From NCBI GenBank assembly GCA_023229065.1, contig JALNZZ010000041.1, forward strand, positions 1-14,896: a stretch of 14,896 bases of DNA, written 5' to 3'. The notes under the pieces were generated by a model. That model was not told where the DNA came from, ran no database searches, and saw only the letters and a program-made list of their open reading frames with translations. This document shows, piece by piece, positions 6,345 through 13,759 of the stretch. This DNA is from Porticoccaceae bacterium. GTDB taxonomy: Bacteria > Pseudomonadota > Gammaproteobacteria > Pseudomonadales > Porticoccaceae. The position numbers were made by a program, and so were the translations under genes. Numbering within the stretch: position 1 is the stretch's first letter; each line of letters starts with the position of its first letter.

Positions 6345-8882
6345 TCAGAAGCGACTCAGCCTGAAACCCAGGGTGAACGTCGGGCCATATTCTTCATACT
6401 GGGCGTTGTAGCGGCGGTTGCCGCTGTAGACGTAGTAGGACTCGTCGGTCAGGTTCTGTGCCTCGAAATACACCTGCAAACCGTCGCGCAGGAAATAGCT
6501 GGCACTGAAGTCGATAAAGAGTTGATCATCTACCTCGTAGTCATAACGGGAGTCGAGAGGATCGCCCACTTCATCCAGGTAGTCCGACTTGTAGTTGGCC
6601 GACAGCCGCAGGCTGAGGCGATCGTTTTCCCAGCCCAGGGTCAGGTTGCTGGTAATGTCGGATTGACCGGGCAGGCTGATACTGCGACTGCGCACGGTGC
6701 CCAGATCGGGGTCGAACTGTTCGATATCGGCATCGGAATGAGTGAAGGTGGTGTTGGCATTGACCAGCAAACCGTTCCAGGGGGCGGGCAGCCAGTCAAA
6801 CTTCTGCGAGTAGGCCAGTTCGAGACCGTAGACCTCGGCGCTGTCGCCGTTGACTGAGGTGATGGCTTCACCGAAGTCGGCATAGGCACCGGTGCCGGCC
6901 AGATCGGCGGTATAGATGAAATTGTCGATATCCTTGTAGAACACAAAGGCAGAGACGGCACCGGCACGGCCCATGTAGTGCTCGATACCGAGGTCGAAGT
7001 TGGCGGATTCCAGCGGGTCCAGATCGGGGTTGCCAAACTCCATTTCATCGTCGTCGAGGACGAAGCCCGGGAACAGTTGCCCAAAGGTCGGGCGCACCAC
7101 GGTATTGGTCCAGGCAGCGCGCAGCTGGGTGTTGTCGTCGAGCTGGTAGATCAGGTGCAACCCCGGCAACCAGTGGTCGTAGTTGTTGCTGGAGCGGGTG
7201 GCGACAAAGTCGTCCTGGTCGAGGCCGGTTCCACGGGCCTTCAGACGGGTGCGCTCGTAGCGGAGGCCGGCAATGATGCGCAGGTCATCGATATCCAGCG
7301 TGTTCATCAGGTAGGCGGCATCGATATTTTCCTTGATGACAAAGTCATTGATGAGCGACTCTTCCTCATCGTAGAAATCGGTGCGGTCGAGACCGCTGAT
7401 CATCTCCTTTACGGCGCGGTCAGAAATTTTTGGCCCAAAGCGGCCCAGGCCGTAATCCACATTGCCGCGACTGAAGTGGGACAGGTTGAGCTGGTCGTCG
7501 CTAAAGCCCAGTTCGTCGAAGTCCTCAAATACCCAGACATCCAGGTCGTTGTCCTTTTCGCGACGGCTGACCTTGCCGCCGAAGGCCAGCTGCGAGGGCA
7601 TGCCGCTCCAGTAGAAGTCGCGGGTCAGGTCGAGCTTGACGTTTTTTTCGGTATCGGTGGTACGCTGCTTTTCCCACTCGACCTCAGTAAGCATAAAGTT
7701 GCGGGGATCGTACGCCTCCTCACCGCCGAGCAGGCGCAGTTTGCGGCTGCCGCGAAAGCCGATGGCACTGAAATCGTCATCGGCCTCAAAAGCGGCATTG
7801 CCTATGCCCCCGGGGCTATCTTCACTGGCCTCGCTGTAGCCGGCTTGAGCACTGATGCTCCAGTCGCCGAACTGGCGCTGGCCGCCGAGGACGAAACTCA
7901 TGACTTCCTGGGTTTCTTCCCGCGCCTTGAGTTCGCGTGCCAGCTCGGCATCGCCCAGTTCGCCTGCCAGCAGTGGGTCATCGAACTCGGTTACCAACCC
8001 TTGGCGAACTTCGTCGTCCTTGAAGCGGCTGTAGAGGGTGCGTAGCCACACTTCGCTGTGGTCGTCGGGGCGGTAGTCCAGGTTCAGGCCCAAGCCGGTG
8101 CGCTCGCGGGTGATGTCGTAGCGGCGCTGCTCCAGTTCTTCGAGACGATTGTCGTCATCGAAATCCCAGGCACCGCCTGTCTCGGTATTGTCGGAGCCGA
8201 ATTCGCGTTCCTGCCAGCTGAAGGCAGCGGCCACACCAAAGTTGTCGGTGCCATTGCCAAGGCTGTAGCGGTCGCTGAAAGCACCGGACACTTTGGGGCT
8301 GTTTTCGCTGGTGTTGTCATCGTGGCTGGTTTCGACGCCAAAGCTGTAAAACAGGCCCTCGTGGTCGAAAGCGGACAGCCCCTCCACTTCTATGGTGCCA
8401 CCCAGAGAGTTGGCATCCATGTCCGGAGTCAGGGTTTTCACCACCGACAGCGATTGCACCAGCTCGCTGGGCAGAACGTCCATGGCCACGGCGCGGCGAT
8501 CATCTTCCGGTGCCGGTACCAGGGTACCGTTGATGGTCACACTGTTGAGATCTGAACCCAACCCGCGCACCCGCACGAAGCGGCCCTCGCCCTGATCGCG
8601 CTCGACGGAGAGACCGGGAATGCGCTGCAAGGCCTCGGCGGCATTGTCGTCGGGCAACTGACCGATGGCATCGGCGTGTACCACACTCTTGATGGTGTTG
8701 GCGCGGCGCTGATCGTCGAGTGCCTGTTCGAGCTGGGCCGCCTGGCCGATGACATCGACGATTTCCGGGGTGGGCTCCGCTGCCTGCGCCTGCACCTGGA
8801 AGGGAGTGCTGGCGGCCACTGCGAGGGCCAGGGCGCTGATGCGGAACCCGGCCCGCCGGACTGTATGGTGTTGCACAAACAT
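6345..8882 (-). CDS. TonB-dependent outer-membrane receptor
   Basis: The 845-residue protein should be a 22-strand outer-membrane barrel that imports a substrate using TonB energy. The signal peptide ends near QAQA (about residue 34), followed by a candidate TonB box EIVDVIG (40-46). The plug domain (about 55-168) contains DNAAEALQRIPGLSVERDQG, FVRVRGLGSDLNSVTINGT and SLGGTIEVEG. The barrel follows and ends in LGFRLSRF, with the terminal Phe used for BAM recognition. The sequence style resembles the large TonB-dependent receptor group widespread in Xanthomonas, Caulobacter and marine gammaproteobacteria. The start at 8882 is supported by AGGAGGAA 5 bases upstream. It is first in the block and lies behind a PhoB box. 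Given the following phytase, the likely substrate is phytate, a metal-phytate complex or an inositol phosphate. The receptor sequence itself does not reveal the ligand. Confidence 0.93.
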   Translation of the reverse strand: MFVQHHTVRRAGFRISALALAVAASTPFQVQAQAAEPTPEIVDVIGQAAQLEQALDDQRRANTIKSVVHADAIGQLPDDNAAEALQRIPGLSVERDQGEGRFVRVRGLGSDLNSVTINGTLVPAPEDDRRAVAMDVLPSELVQSLSVVKTLTPDMDANSLGGTIEVEGLSAFDHEGLFYSFGVETSHDDNTSENSPKVSGAFSDRYSLGNGTDNFGVAAAFSWQEREFGSDNTETGGAWDFDDDNRLEELEQRRYDITRERTGLGLNLDYRPDDHSEVWLRTLYSRFKDDEVRQGLVTEFDDPLLAGELGDAELARELKAREETQEVMSFVLGGQRQFGDWSISAQAGYSEASEDSPGGIGNAAFEADDDFSAIGFRGSRKLRLLGGEEAYDPRNFMLTEVEWEKQRTTDTEKNVKLDLTRDFYWSGMPSQLAFGGKVSRREKDNDLDVWVFEDFDELGFSDDQLNLSHFSRGNVDYGLGRFGPKISDRAVKEMISGLDRTDFYDEEESLINDFVIKENIDAAYLMNTLDIDDLRIIAGLRYERTRLKARGTGLDQDDFVATRSSNNYDHWLPGLHLIYQLDDNTQLRAAWTNTVVRPTFGQLFPGFVLDDDEMEFGNPDLDPLESANFDLGIEHYMGRAGAVSAFVFYKDIDNFIYTADLAGTGAYADFGEAITSVNGDSAEVYGLELAYSQKFDWLPAPWNGLLVNANTTFTHSDADIEQFDPDLGTVRSRSISLPGQSDITSNLTLGWENDRLSLRLSANYKSDYLDEVGDPLDSRYDYEVDDQLFIDFSASYFLRDGLQVYFEAQNLTDESYYVYSGNRRYNAQYEEYGPTFTLGFRLSRF

Positions 8883-8933
8883 GAATGTTCCTCCTGAATG
8901 GACAGGGTCACTGCCGCCCCGTTACGGAGGTGA

Positions 8934-8939
8934 AAGCTA
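8934..8939 (-). promoter_or_regulatory. Candidate -10 element of receptor-phytase operon
   Basis: TAGCTT on the minus strand lies exactly 10 bases after the PhoB box, the same spacing as in the E. coli phoA promoter as I recall it. It matches three of six TATAAT positions, including the first two and the last. There is no good -35 hexamer, as usual for PhoB-activated promoters. It would give a leader of about 45 bases before the receptor ATG. Confidence 0.5.
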
Positions 8940-8949
8940 GAAGGAGCAG

Positions 8950-8967
8950 ATGTCAGTTCCGTGACAG
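8950..8967 (-). promoter_or_regulatory. PhoB box (Pho regulon operator)
   Basis: On the minus strand the sequence is CTGTCAC-GGAA-CTGACAT: two 7-base direct repeats separated by 4 bases, each one mismatch from CTGTCAT. This is the PhoB-binding architecture. It lies 68 bp upstream of the receptor start, with a plausible -10 correctly placed. It predicts induction of the whole block under phosphate starvation, consistent with a phytase operon. The gene content of the operon independently supports the call. Confidence 0.78.
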
Positions 8968-9026
8968 GAGGTATGAATAAAGTGCCAAACAAGCCCGAAC
9001 AGGGCACTATTTAGCGACTTTTGAGC

Positions 9027-9167
9027 CACTTTGACCCCTTCAGGCACAGTAGTAATGGGTGTCAAAACGCGGTGAGGTATGAATTTTGTCCCCCCTCTAG
9101 CTCTGTCCTGAGCTGAAATGACCCCCCACTGAAACCTGGCTGTCATCTGCCCCTGCTTTGATCCCCT
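9027..9167 (+). repeat. Four degenerate TTTGACCCC-like motifs; possible relic IS end
   Basis: Same-orientation variants of TTTGACCCC occur at 9030-9038 (exact), 9085-9093 (TTTGTCCCC), 9117-9125 (AATGACCCC) and 9157-9165 (TTTGATCCC), with poly-C around them. Repeats of this flavour resemble, from memory, the multiple transposase-binding repeats at ends of IS21-type elements. No transposase gene is nearby, so this would be a decayed solo end. The identification is tentative. Confidence 0.4.
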
Positions 9168-9255
9168 CTGTACCTTGCACCTTCTACCCCGGCCTTCACC
9201 CAGGCTTCACTGTGATGCCCATGTCGGTATCAACACCATCAGGCTTTACATCAGT

Positions 9256-10197
9256 ATGCGTTTGTTCCAGAAACTCCAGACCGTCCCCATGCTCACCAGC
9301 CACCGAGTCAAGTTGGCCGTGTTATTTGTCGCCGCCAACATCGGCTTGATGCTGCATTTGCTGAACGGCGACATCAAACCGCTGTCCGCCTGGGATTGGC
9401 TGGATATCGCCGGGGAAGGGGGCTCGGCATTGCTGTTGCTGGTATGGATCTGGCTGTTGCTCAAGAGCCGCCCAGCCGGCTATGTAACCAACCTGTTGTT
9501 TCTTGGCCTCGGCTGTTTGTTCTTCAGTCTGTTTATGGATGTGGTCGATGAGTTTGTAGCGCTGCCCGACGAGATAACCTGGGATGGCTGGCTGGAGTCC
9601 GGGCCCATGCCGGCCGGATTTGTGCTGCTGACGCTGGGTATCTTCCACTGGCACAAGGAGCAGCTGGCGATCAATGAACAGATGCGCAATCGCGAGCGCC
9701 TGTTTCGCGAGCACCGTCAGTTTGACAAGCTGACGCCGCTGGGCGATGCCCACTATCTGCGCAAACAGCTGGAGCTGGCGCTGGGGGAGGCCGAGCAGGC
9801 ACGGTTGCCCGTGTCGGTGGTGATGGTGGATATGGACGGGTTTGCCAACATCAATCGCGATTATGGCCACAAGGAAGGTGATCGCTTGCTGCAAGTACTG
9901 ACACAGCAAATATTGCTCAACCTGCGCCAGCACGACCTGTTGTGCCGGCTGGCGGGAGACCGCTTTGCGCTGATTCTTCCTCACACTGGCGCCAGTCAGG
10001 CGCAGCTGCTGGCTGAGGAGTTGCAGAAATCGATACAGCATTTGGCCTACAAGAGCAGCCGCCAGGGGGAGCGGCTCTACCTGTCCGCGACGGCGGTGGC
10101 GGCCATGGCGCGGGAGGAGGACGCCGAAACCCTGCTGTACCGGCTCAATATCGCCATGGCAAAGGCCAAGCAGACACTGGAGGTCAGGCATGGATGA
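9256..10197 (+). CDS. Membrane protein with degenerate GGDEF domain and intact I-site
   Basis: The 313-residue protein has about four N-terminal membrane segments (about 18-36, 55-71, 76-97 and 118-132), a short linker (about 133-155) and a C-terminal GGDEF domain (about 156-310). Fold motifs are kept: FDKLTPLGDAHYL (156-168), VVMVDMDGFANINRDYGHKEGD (188-209) with D192. The signature loop is AGDRF (233-237) instead of GGDEF, with Arg at a catalytic acidic position. The inhibitory I-site RQHD (224-227) lies exactly five residues before it, as in active cyclases such as PleD. The protein is therefore more likely a c-di-GMP sensor than a synthase. I chose the ATG at 9256; an ATG at 9289 is possible, and both have weak ribosome sites. 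Its stop overlaps the AraC-family gene by 8 bp, so the two are co-expressed. Confidence 0.85.
   Translation: MRLFQKLQTVPMLTSHRVKLAVLFVAANIGLMLHLLNGDIKPLSAWDWLDIAGEGGSALLLLVWIWLLLKSRPAGYVTNLLFLGLGCLFFSLFMDVVDEFVALPDEITWDGWLESGPMPAGFVLLTLGIFHWHKEQLAINEQMRNRERLFREHRQFDKLTPLGDAHYLRKQLELALGEAEQARLPVSVVMVDMDGFANINRDYGHKEGDRLLQVLTQQILLNLRQHDLLCRLAGDRFALILPHTGASQAQLLAEELQKSIQHLAYKSSRQGERLYLSATAVAAMAREEDAETLLYRLNIAMAKAKQTLEVRHG
10179..10192 (+). promoter_or_regulatory. Shine-Dalgarno deciding the AraC-family start
   Basis: GGAGGTCAGGC directly precedes ATG 10190, with the GGAGG about 6 bases upstream. The ATG lies inside the end of the GGDEF gene (ATGGATGA), so termination and reinitiation are probably coupled. 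Confidence 0.75.
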
Positions 10198-11230
10198 ACC
10201 GCGCAGCTGGCTGGAATGCGACACGCGCTTTATTCCGGCCCACTACCAGCCGGTCAGCCTCATCGACCTGGCCCTCGAACGCGGCGTCAATGCCCACCGC
10301 CTGTTGCAGGGTAGCGGGCTGTTCTACGAGGATATTCTCACCGGTGACAAGCTGATCAGCCCGCAGCAATTTCATGCTCTGATCGCCAATGCCCGGCAAC
10401 AGCTGCAGGCCGACGATACCAGCTTTCTGATCGGCCACCAGTGGCTGCCCGGTCACTGTGGGGCCGCCAGCCATGCCCTGCGACACGCCACTAACCTGCT
10501 GGAAGCCCTGCAGCGATTGATCCGGTTGCAACCGCTGTTATCGCCGCTGATGATGCCCAGGCTGCGGCTGGACGAGCGCCATGTCTGGCTGTCGTGGAGC
10601 GACAGCTTTGGCAGCGGCTCGCAAGCGGTGTTTCTGATTGAAGCCAGCATGACGGCGGTGAGCAGCGTGAGCCAGTGGCTGTCCGGGCAAAGGCTGCCGT
10701 GGGCATTCCACCTGGCACATGCCCGGCCCCGGTATATCGAGCAGTACTGGGTTCATCTCGGGGAGCGGCTGCGCTTTGACTGCCCGCTGAACCAGATGTG
10801 TCTGCCCCGTGAATATCTACTCACGCCCTGGGCCGAAGCTTCGGCTACGGCGGGTCAGGTAGCGGAACAGGAAGGGTGGGGTATGGTGAGAACGCTGGTG
10901 GCGCCCCGCAGTCTGCTCGATGGCCTGCACGACTACCTGGTGAAGGAAATCCGCACACCGCTGCGACTGGAGCAGGTGGCTGAGGCCTTCGCCATGAGCC
11001 CGGCCACACTCAAGCGCAAGTTGAAAAAGCATGGCAGCCATTTCCAGGAACAACTGGATCGGGCGCGCTCCGCGGTAGCTCTAGAGCTCTACCTGAGCCG
11101 GGGCTATACCACAGAGGAGGTGGCGGACTACCTCAACTTCACTGATCGGGCCAATTTTCGTCGTTCGCTGCGGCGCTGGACAGGGTTGCTGCCAAGTGAG
11201 CTCAGCACCTGGCTGGGTTCACAGCGCTGA
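10190..11230 (+). CDS. AraC-family transcriptional regulator
   Basis: This 346-residue regulator has a long N-terminal domain of the kind found in OruR/ArgR-like AraC proteins (about residues 15-210, with HALRHATNLLEALQRLIRL inside). The C-terminal DNA-binding domain has two helix-turn-helix units: RLEQVAEAFAMSPATLKRKLKK (about 259-280) and TTEEVADYLNFTDRANFRRSLRRWTG (about 307-332), ending PSELS. It binds DNA and presumably an unknown small molecule. It is translationally coupled to the GGDEF protein, suggesting that membrane c-di-GMP sensing and transcription control are linked. It may regulate the neighbouring divergent operon or something elsewhere. The sequence gives no target. It converges with rnfE, with only 26 bp between stops and no clear terminator. 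Confidence 0.9.
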   Translation: MDEPRSWLECDTRFIPAHYQPVSLIDLALERGVNAHRLLQGSGLFYEDILTGDKLISPQQFHALIANARQQLQADDTSFLIGHQWLPGHCGAASHALRHATNLLEALQRLIRLQPLLSPLMMPRLRLDERHVWLSWSDSFGSGSQAVFLIEASMTAVSSVSQWLSGQRLPWAFHLAHARPRYIEQYWVHLGERLRFDCPLNQMCLPREYLLTPWAEASATAGQVAEQEGWGMVRTLVAPRSLLDGLHDYLVKEIRTPLRLEQVAEAFAMSPATLKRKLKKHGSHFQEQLDRARSAVALELYLSRGYTTEEVADYLNFTDRANFRRSLRRWTGLLPSELSTWLGSQR

Positions 11231-11256
11231 ATGCTGGCCCCAGACAGGCACAGTCT

Positions 11257-11973
11257 TTAGTTGATGACGCCGGTGGTGCGCACCCGCCGCGAAACGCGCT
11301 CTTTCTCGCCGACTTCGGTGCGGGCCTTGCGCTGCTCCAGACTGCTGTCAATGGCGTTTTTCAGCGCGATGAGAAAGCCGACAACAATAAATGCACCGGG
11401 TGGGAGAATGGCCAGCAGCAGTCCTTCGCCTTCGCCGTACAAATGCAGGGTCCAGTTGCTGGCGAGAGGGCCGAACAGCAGATCCATATCGGCGAAAAGG
11501 GTGCCGTTGCCCAGCGCTTCGCGGATGCCGCCGATCACCACCAGGACCAGTGCAAAGCCCATGCCCATCATCAGGCCGTCAAAGGCTGAGGACAGGGCAG
11601 TGTTCTTGCTGGCAAAGGCTTCGGCGCGACCGAGGATGACGCAGTTGGTGACGATCAGGGAGATGAAGATGCCGAGAATCTGGTAGAGCTCGTAGGTATA
11701 GGCCTTCATCAACAATTCGGTGCAGGTGGTGAGAGTGGCGATGATCATGACAAACACGGGGATGCGCACCGCCTCGCTCACCTGGCGGCGAATCAAGGAG
11801 ACAGCCAGGTTGGAGCCGGTCAGCACCATCATGGTGGCGAGTCCGAGCCCAAGGGCGTTGGCGACATTGCTGGACACCGCCAGTAGCGGGCACAGGCCGA
11901 GGATCTGTACCAGGGCGGGGTTGTTGCGCCACAGGCCGTTGTAGGCGATTTCCCGATAGCTGAGGCTGCTCAT
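11257..11973 (-). CDS. rnfE: Rnf complex membrane subunit RnfE
   Basis: This 238-residue integral membrane protein, one of the two homologous RnfA/RnfE subunits (NqrD/NqrE family), has about six helices. Characteristic segments are NGLWRNNPALVQILGLCPLLAVS near the N-terminus, FVMIIATLTTCTELLMKAY and FISLIVTNCVILGRAEAFASKN, the last carrying the Cys that with its partner in RnfA holds the membrane [2Fe-2S] cluster. Its ATG overlaps the rnfG stop (ATGA at 11970-11973). The C-terminus is a charged cytoplasmic tail (EKERVSRRVRTT). It is the last gene seen in the cluster; the nth gene that often follows is absent, and a convergent AraC gene lies there instead. Confidence 0.95.
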   Translation of the reverse strand: MSSLSYREIAYNGLWRNNPALVQILGLCPLLAVSSNVANALGLGLATMMVLTGSNLAVSLIRRQVSEAVRIPVFVMIIATLTTCTELLMKAYTYELYQILGIFISLIVTNCVILGRAEAFASKNTALSSAFDGLMMGMGFALVLVVIGGIREALGNGTLFADMDLLFGPLASNWTLHLYGEGEGLLLAILPPGAFIVVGFLIALKNAIDSSLEQRKARTEVGEKERVSRRVRTTGVIN

Positions 11974-12665
11974 GGCTGCTCTCCTTCGTCTCTTGCAAGA
12001 TTGTCATCCGCGGCCCCGTCGCCACTGGCAGCGGTCAGCAGCTGGTCGCCGTACTCGCTGTAAAACAGCAGGGCATCTCTCACTTTGTGCACCACTGCGC
12101 GGGGGGTAATGGTGGCACCAGTGAATTGATCAAATATGCCGCCGTGTTTGGTCACTGTCCACTGGTCGCGGGGCGGATTGCCCAGGCCCAGACCGTCAAA
12201 GGACAGAATCCAGGGGTGTTTGCGCAGCTCGATCTTGTCGCCTAGCCCCGGTGTTTCCCGGTGCCTGGTGACTCGGACACCGGCGAGGGTGCCGTCGGCA
12301 TTGATGCCGATAGTCAAGTCGATATCGCCGCTGTAGCCGTCCGGCGCCACGGCTGGCAGGATAAAGCCGATGACCTCACCGGCCTTGCGTACGATGTGGA
12401 TATCTGCGGGCTGACGCAACCCCAGGGTTTTGAGGTAAGAGTCCGGTATCGGCAGCACGTCGTCCAGCAGGTCGTTGTCATGACTGGTGGCGGGGTACAG
12501 TTCCAGCAGTCCGCTCTGGGCAGAGAGGCGCTCTGCCTCGGCAATGCGGTCGCGGGTGTTCAGGTAGGTGCTGGCCAGCAGCAGCGATGTCACCAGGGCG
12601 AAGACGCCCAGCAACAGGCTGTTGAAGCCGATAGAGCGGCCCAGGCCGCTATTGGTACTGCTCAC
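11970..12665 (-). CDS. rnfG: Rnf complex flavoprotein RnfG
   Basis: This 231-residue subunit is anchored by one N-terminal helix (about 12-34), with most of the chain periplasmic. FTGATITPRAVV (181-192) is the (S/T)GAT motif where FMN is covalently bound, at Thr185. RVTRHRETPGLGDKI (131-145) is another typical segment. I chose GTG 12665, which overlaps the rnfD TGA as GTGA and has GGAGAAG about 6 bases upstream. The frame stays open much further upstream without a protein-like sequence, so a longer start is not credible. It relays electrons in the Rnf chain and is predicted to be coupled to rnfD translation. Confidence 0.94.
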   Translation of the reverse strand: MSSTNSGLGRSIGFNSLLLGVFALVTSLLLASTYLNTRDRIAEAERLSAQSGLLELYPATSHDNDLLDDVLPIPDSYLKTLGLRQPADIHIVRKAGEVIGFILPAVAPDGYSGDIDLTIGINADGTLAGVRVTRHRETPGLGDKIELRKHPWILSFDGLGLGNPPRDQWTVTKHGGIFDQFTGATITPRAVVHKVRDALLFYSEYGDQLLTAASGDGAADDNLARDEGEQP

Positions 12666-13756
12666 GGTTGCTTCTCCGCCGGCTTTGCGGTGGCCTTGCC
12701 GCGCTTGCGGTGGCCGTAGGTGCGGGGCAGGGTATAGTTGTCGATCAGCGGAGCCGCCAGGTTCATCAGCAGCACGGCAAAGGCGACAGCATCGGGGTAA
12801 TTGCCCCAGACGCGGATGACATAGATCAGGAGGCCGATGCCGGCTCCGTAGATCAGCCGTCCCAGATTGCTGGCGGCTGACGTCACCGGGTCGGTGACGA
12901 TAAAGAAAGCGCCGAGCATGGTGGCACCGCTGAACAGGTGCAGCAGTGGCGAGCCGCCGCTGGTAGAGCTGCCGCCGTCGTAAAACAGCGCCGACATCAG
13001 CACCAGCGCCGTCAGCATCGCCACCGGTGCATGCCAGGTGAAGACGCGTTTGTAGAGCAACCAGACACCGCCTGCCAGAAAGCCCAGATTGACCCACTCC
13101 CAGCCGAAGCCGGCCAGCTCGCCGTGGCTGAAGAGAGGTTCCTGCGCGTAGATCTGCTCCACCAGTAAACCGGTGTGTTGTTTGAAGGTGTCGAGAGGGG
13201 TGGCGCCGGTGCTGCCATCCAGGGCACTGGTGATGGCAGCGGGGTCGCCGGGAAGCGGGAACACGATTTGCAGGGATTGCCACAGCCCCGGCAGATCCAC
13301 ACCTTCCGCCAGCAGACCGCGCGGAGTCAGCCAGCTGGTCATTTGCACCGGGAAGGAAATCAGCAGCACCACATAGCCCACCATGGCGGGGTTGAAAGGG
13401 TTGAAACCCATACCGCCGTAGAGGTGCTTGGCAATGGCGATGGCAAAAAAGGTACCGATCACCACCAGCCACCAGGGGGCCAGGGGTGGCAGTGCCAGGC
13501 CCAGCAAGACCGCGGTGACCAGAGCACTGTTATCGCGCAGATAAAACAGCACTGGCCGCTTGCGAAGAGCCACGATAGCAGCTTCGGTAGCCAGTGCCAC
13601 GGCGCTGGCCAGGGCAATATTGATCAGCGAACCCCAGCCAAAGTTCCAGGTGAGCGCTGCCAGGCCAGGCAGGGTGGCCACCAGCACCAGGGTCATGAGC
13701 CCCCTGGTATCGAGGGGAGCGTGGCTGTGGGGGGAAGAGACACGGGTGGAAGTCAT
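12662..13756 (-). CDS. rnfD: Rnf complex membrane flavoprotein RnfD
   Basis: This 364-residue NqrB-like membrane subunit has about nine or ten helices. STGATPLDTFK (182-192) contains the covalent FMN attachment threonine (T186). GGMGFNPFNPAMVGY (114-128), LFSGATMLGAFFIVTDPVT (274-292) and WGNYPDAVAFAVLLMN (317-332) are conserved family stretches. A basic tail (RTYGHRKRGKATAKPAEK) ends the protein. It begins 3 bp after the rnfC stop with a modest ribosome site (GGAAGCGGA), and its stop overlaps the rnfG start. Length matches the family, about 350 residues. Confidence 0.95.
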   Translation of the reverse strand: MTSTRVSSPHSHAPLDTRGLMTLVLVATLPGLAALTWNFGWGSLINIALASAVALATEAAIVALRKRPVLFYLRDNSALVTAVLLGLALPPLAPWWLVVIGTFFAIAIAKHLYGGMGFNPFNPAMVGYVVLLISFPVQMTSWLTPRGLLAEGVDLPGLWQSLQIVFPLPGDPAAITSALDGSTGATPLDTFKQHTGLLVEQIYAQEPLFSHGELAGFGWEWVNLGFLAGGVWLLYKRVFTWHAPVAMLTALVLMSALFYDGGSSTSGGSPLLHLFSGATMLGAFFIVTDPVTSAASNLGRLIYGAGIGLLIYVIRVWGNYPDAVAFAVLLMNLAAPLIDNYTLPRTYGHRKRGKATAKPAEKQP

Positions 13757-13759
13757 GGT

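Larger units (their letters stand above)
8883..9255. other. Divergent intergenic region (373 bp)
   Basis: This gap separates the minus-strand receptor operon from the plus-strand GGDEF/AraC unit. The receptor side holds a ribosome site (8888-8895), a candidate -10 (8934-8939) and a PhoB box (8950-8967). Next is a small inverted repeat, AGTGCC (8981-8986) with GGCACT (9003-9008). The stretch 9027-9167 carries C-rich repeated motifs. I see no convincing protein-coding gene and no clear promoter for the GGDEF gene. Confidence 0.7.

Noticed and set aside
8937..9146. Minus-strand 69-residue open frame in the intergenic region
   Set aside because: It covers the PhoB box and the C-rich repeats; the sequence looks like translated IS-end DNA rather than a protein, and there is no ribosome site.
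9140..9158. Second possible Pho box facing the GGDEF gene (CTGTCAT at 9140-9146)
   Set aside because: Only one half-site matches; the second repeat position reads CCCTGCT and no -10 follows.
12666..13472. Upstream extension of the rnfG frame giving a 500-residue protein
   Set aside because: The extra sequence lies inside rnfD in another frame and has no domain character; GTG 12665 with its ribosome site and GTGA overlap fits RnfG length.
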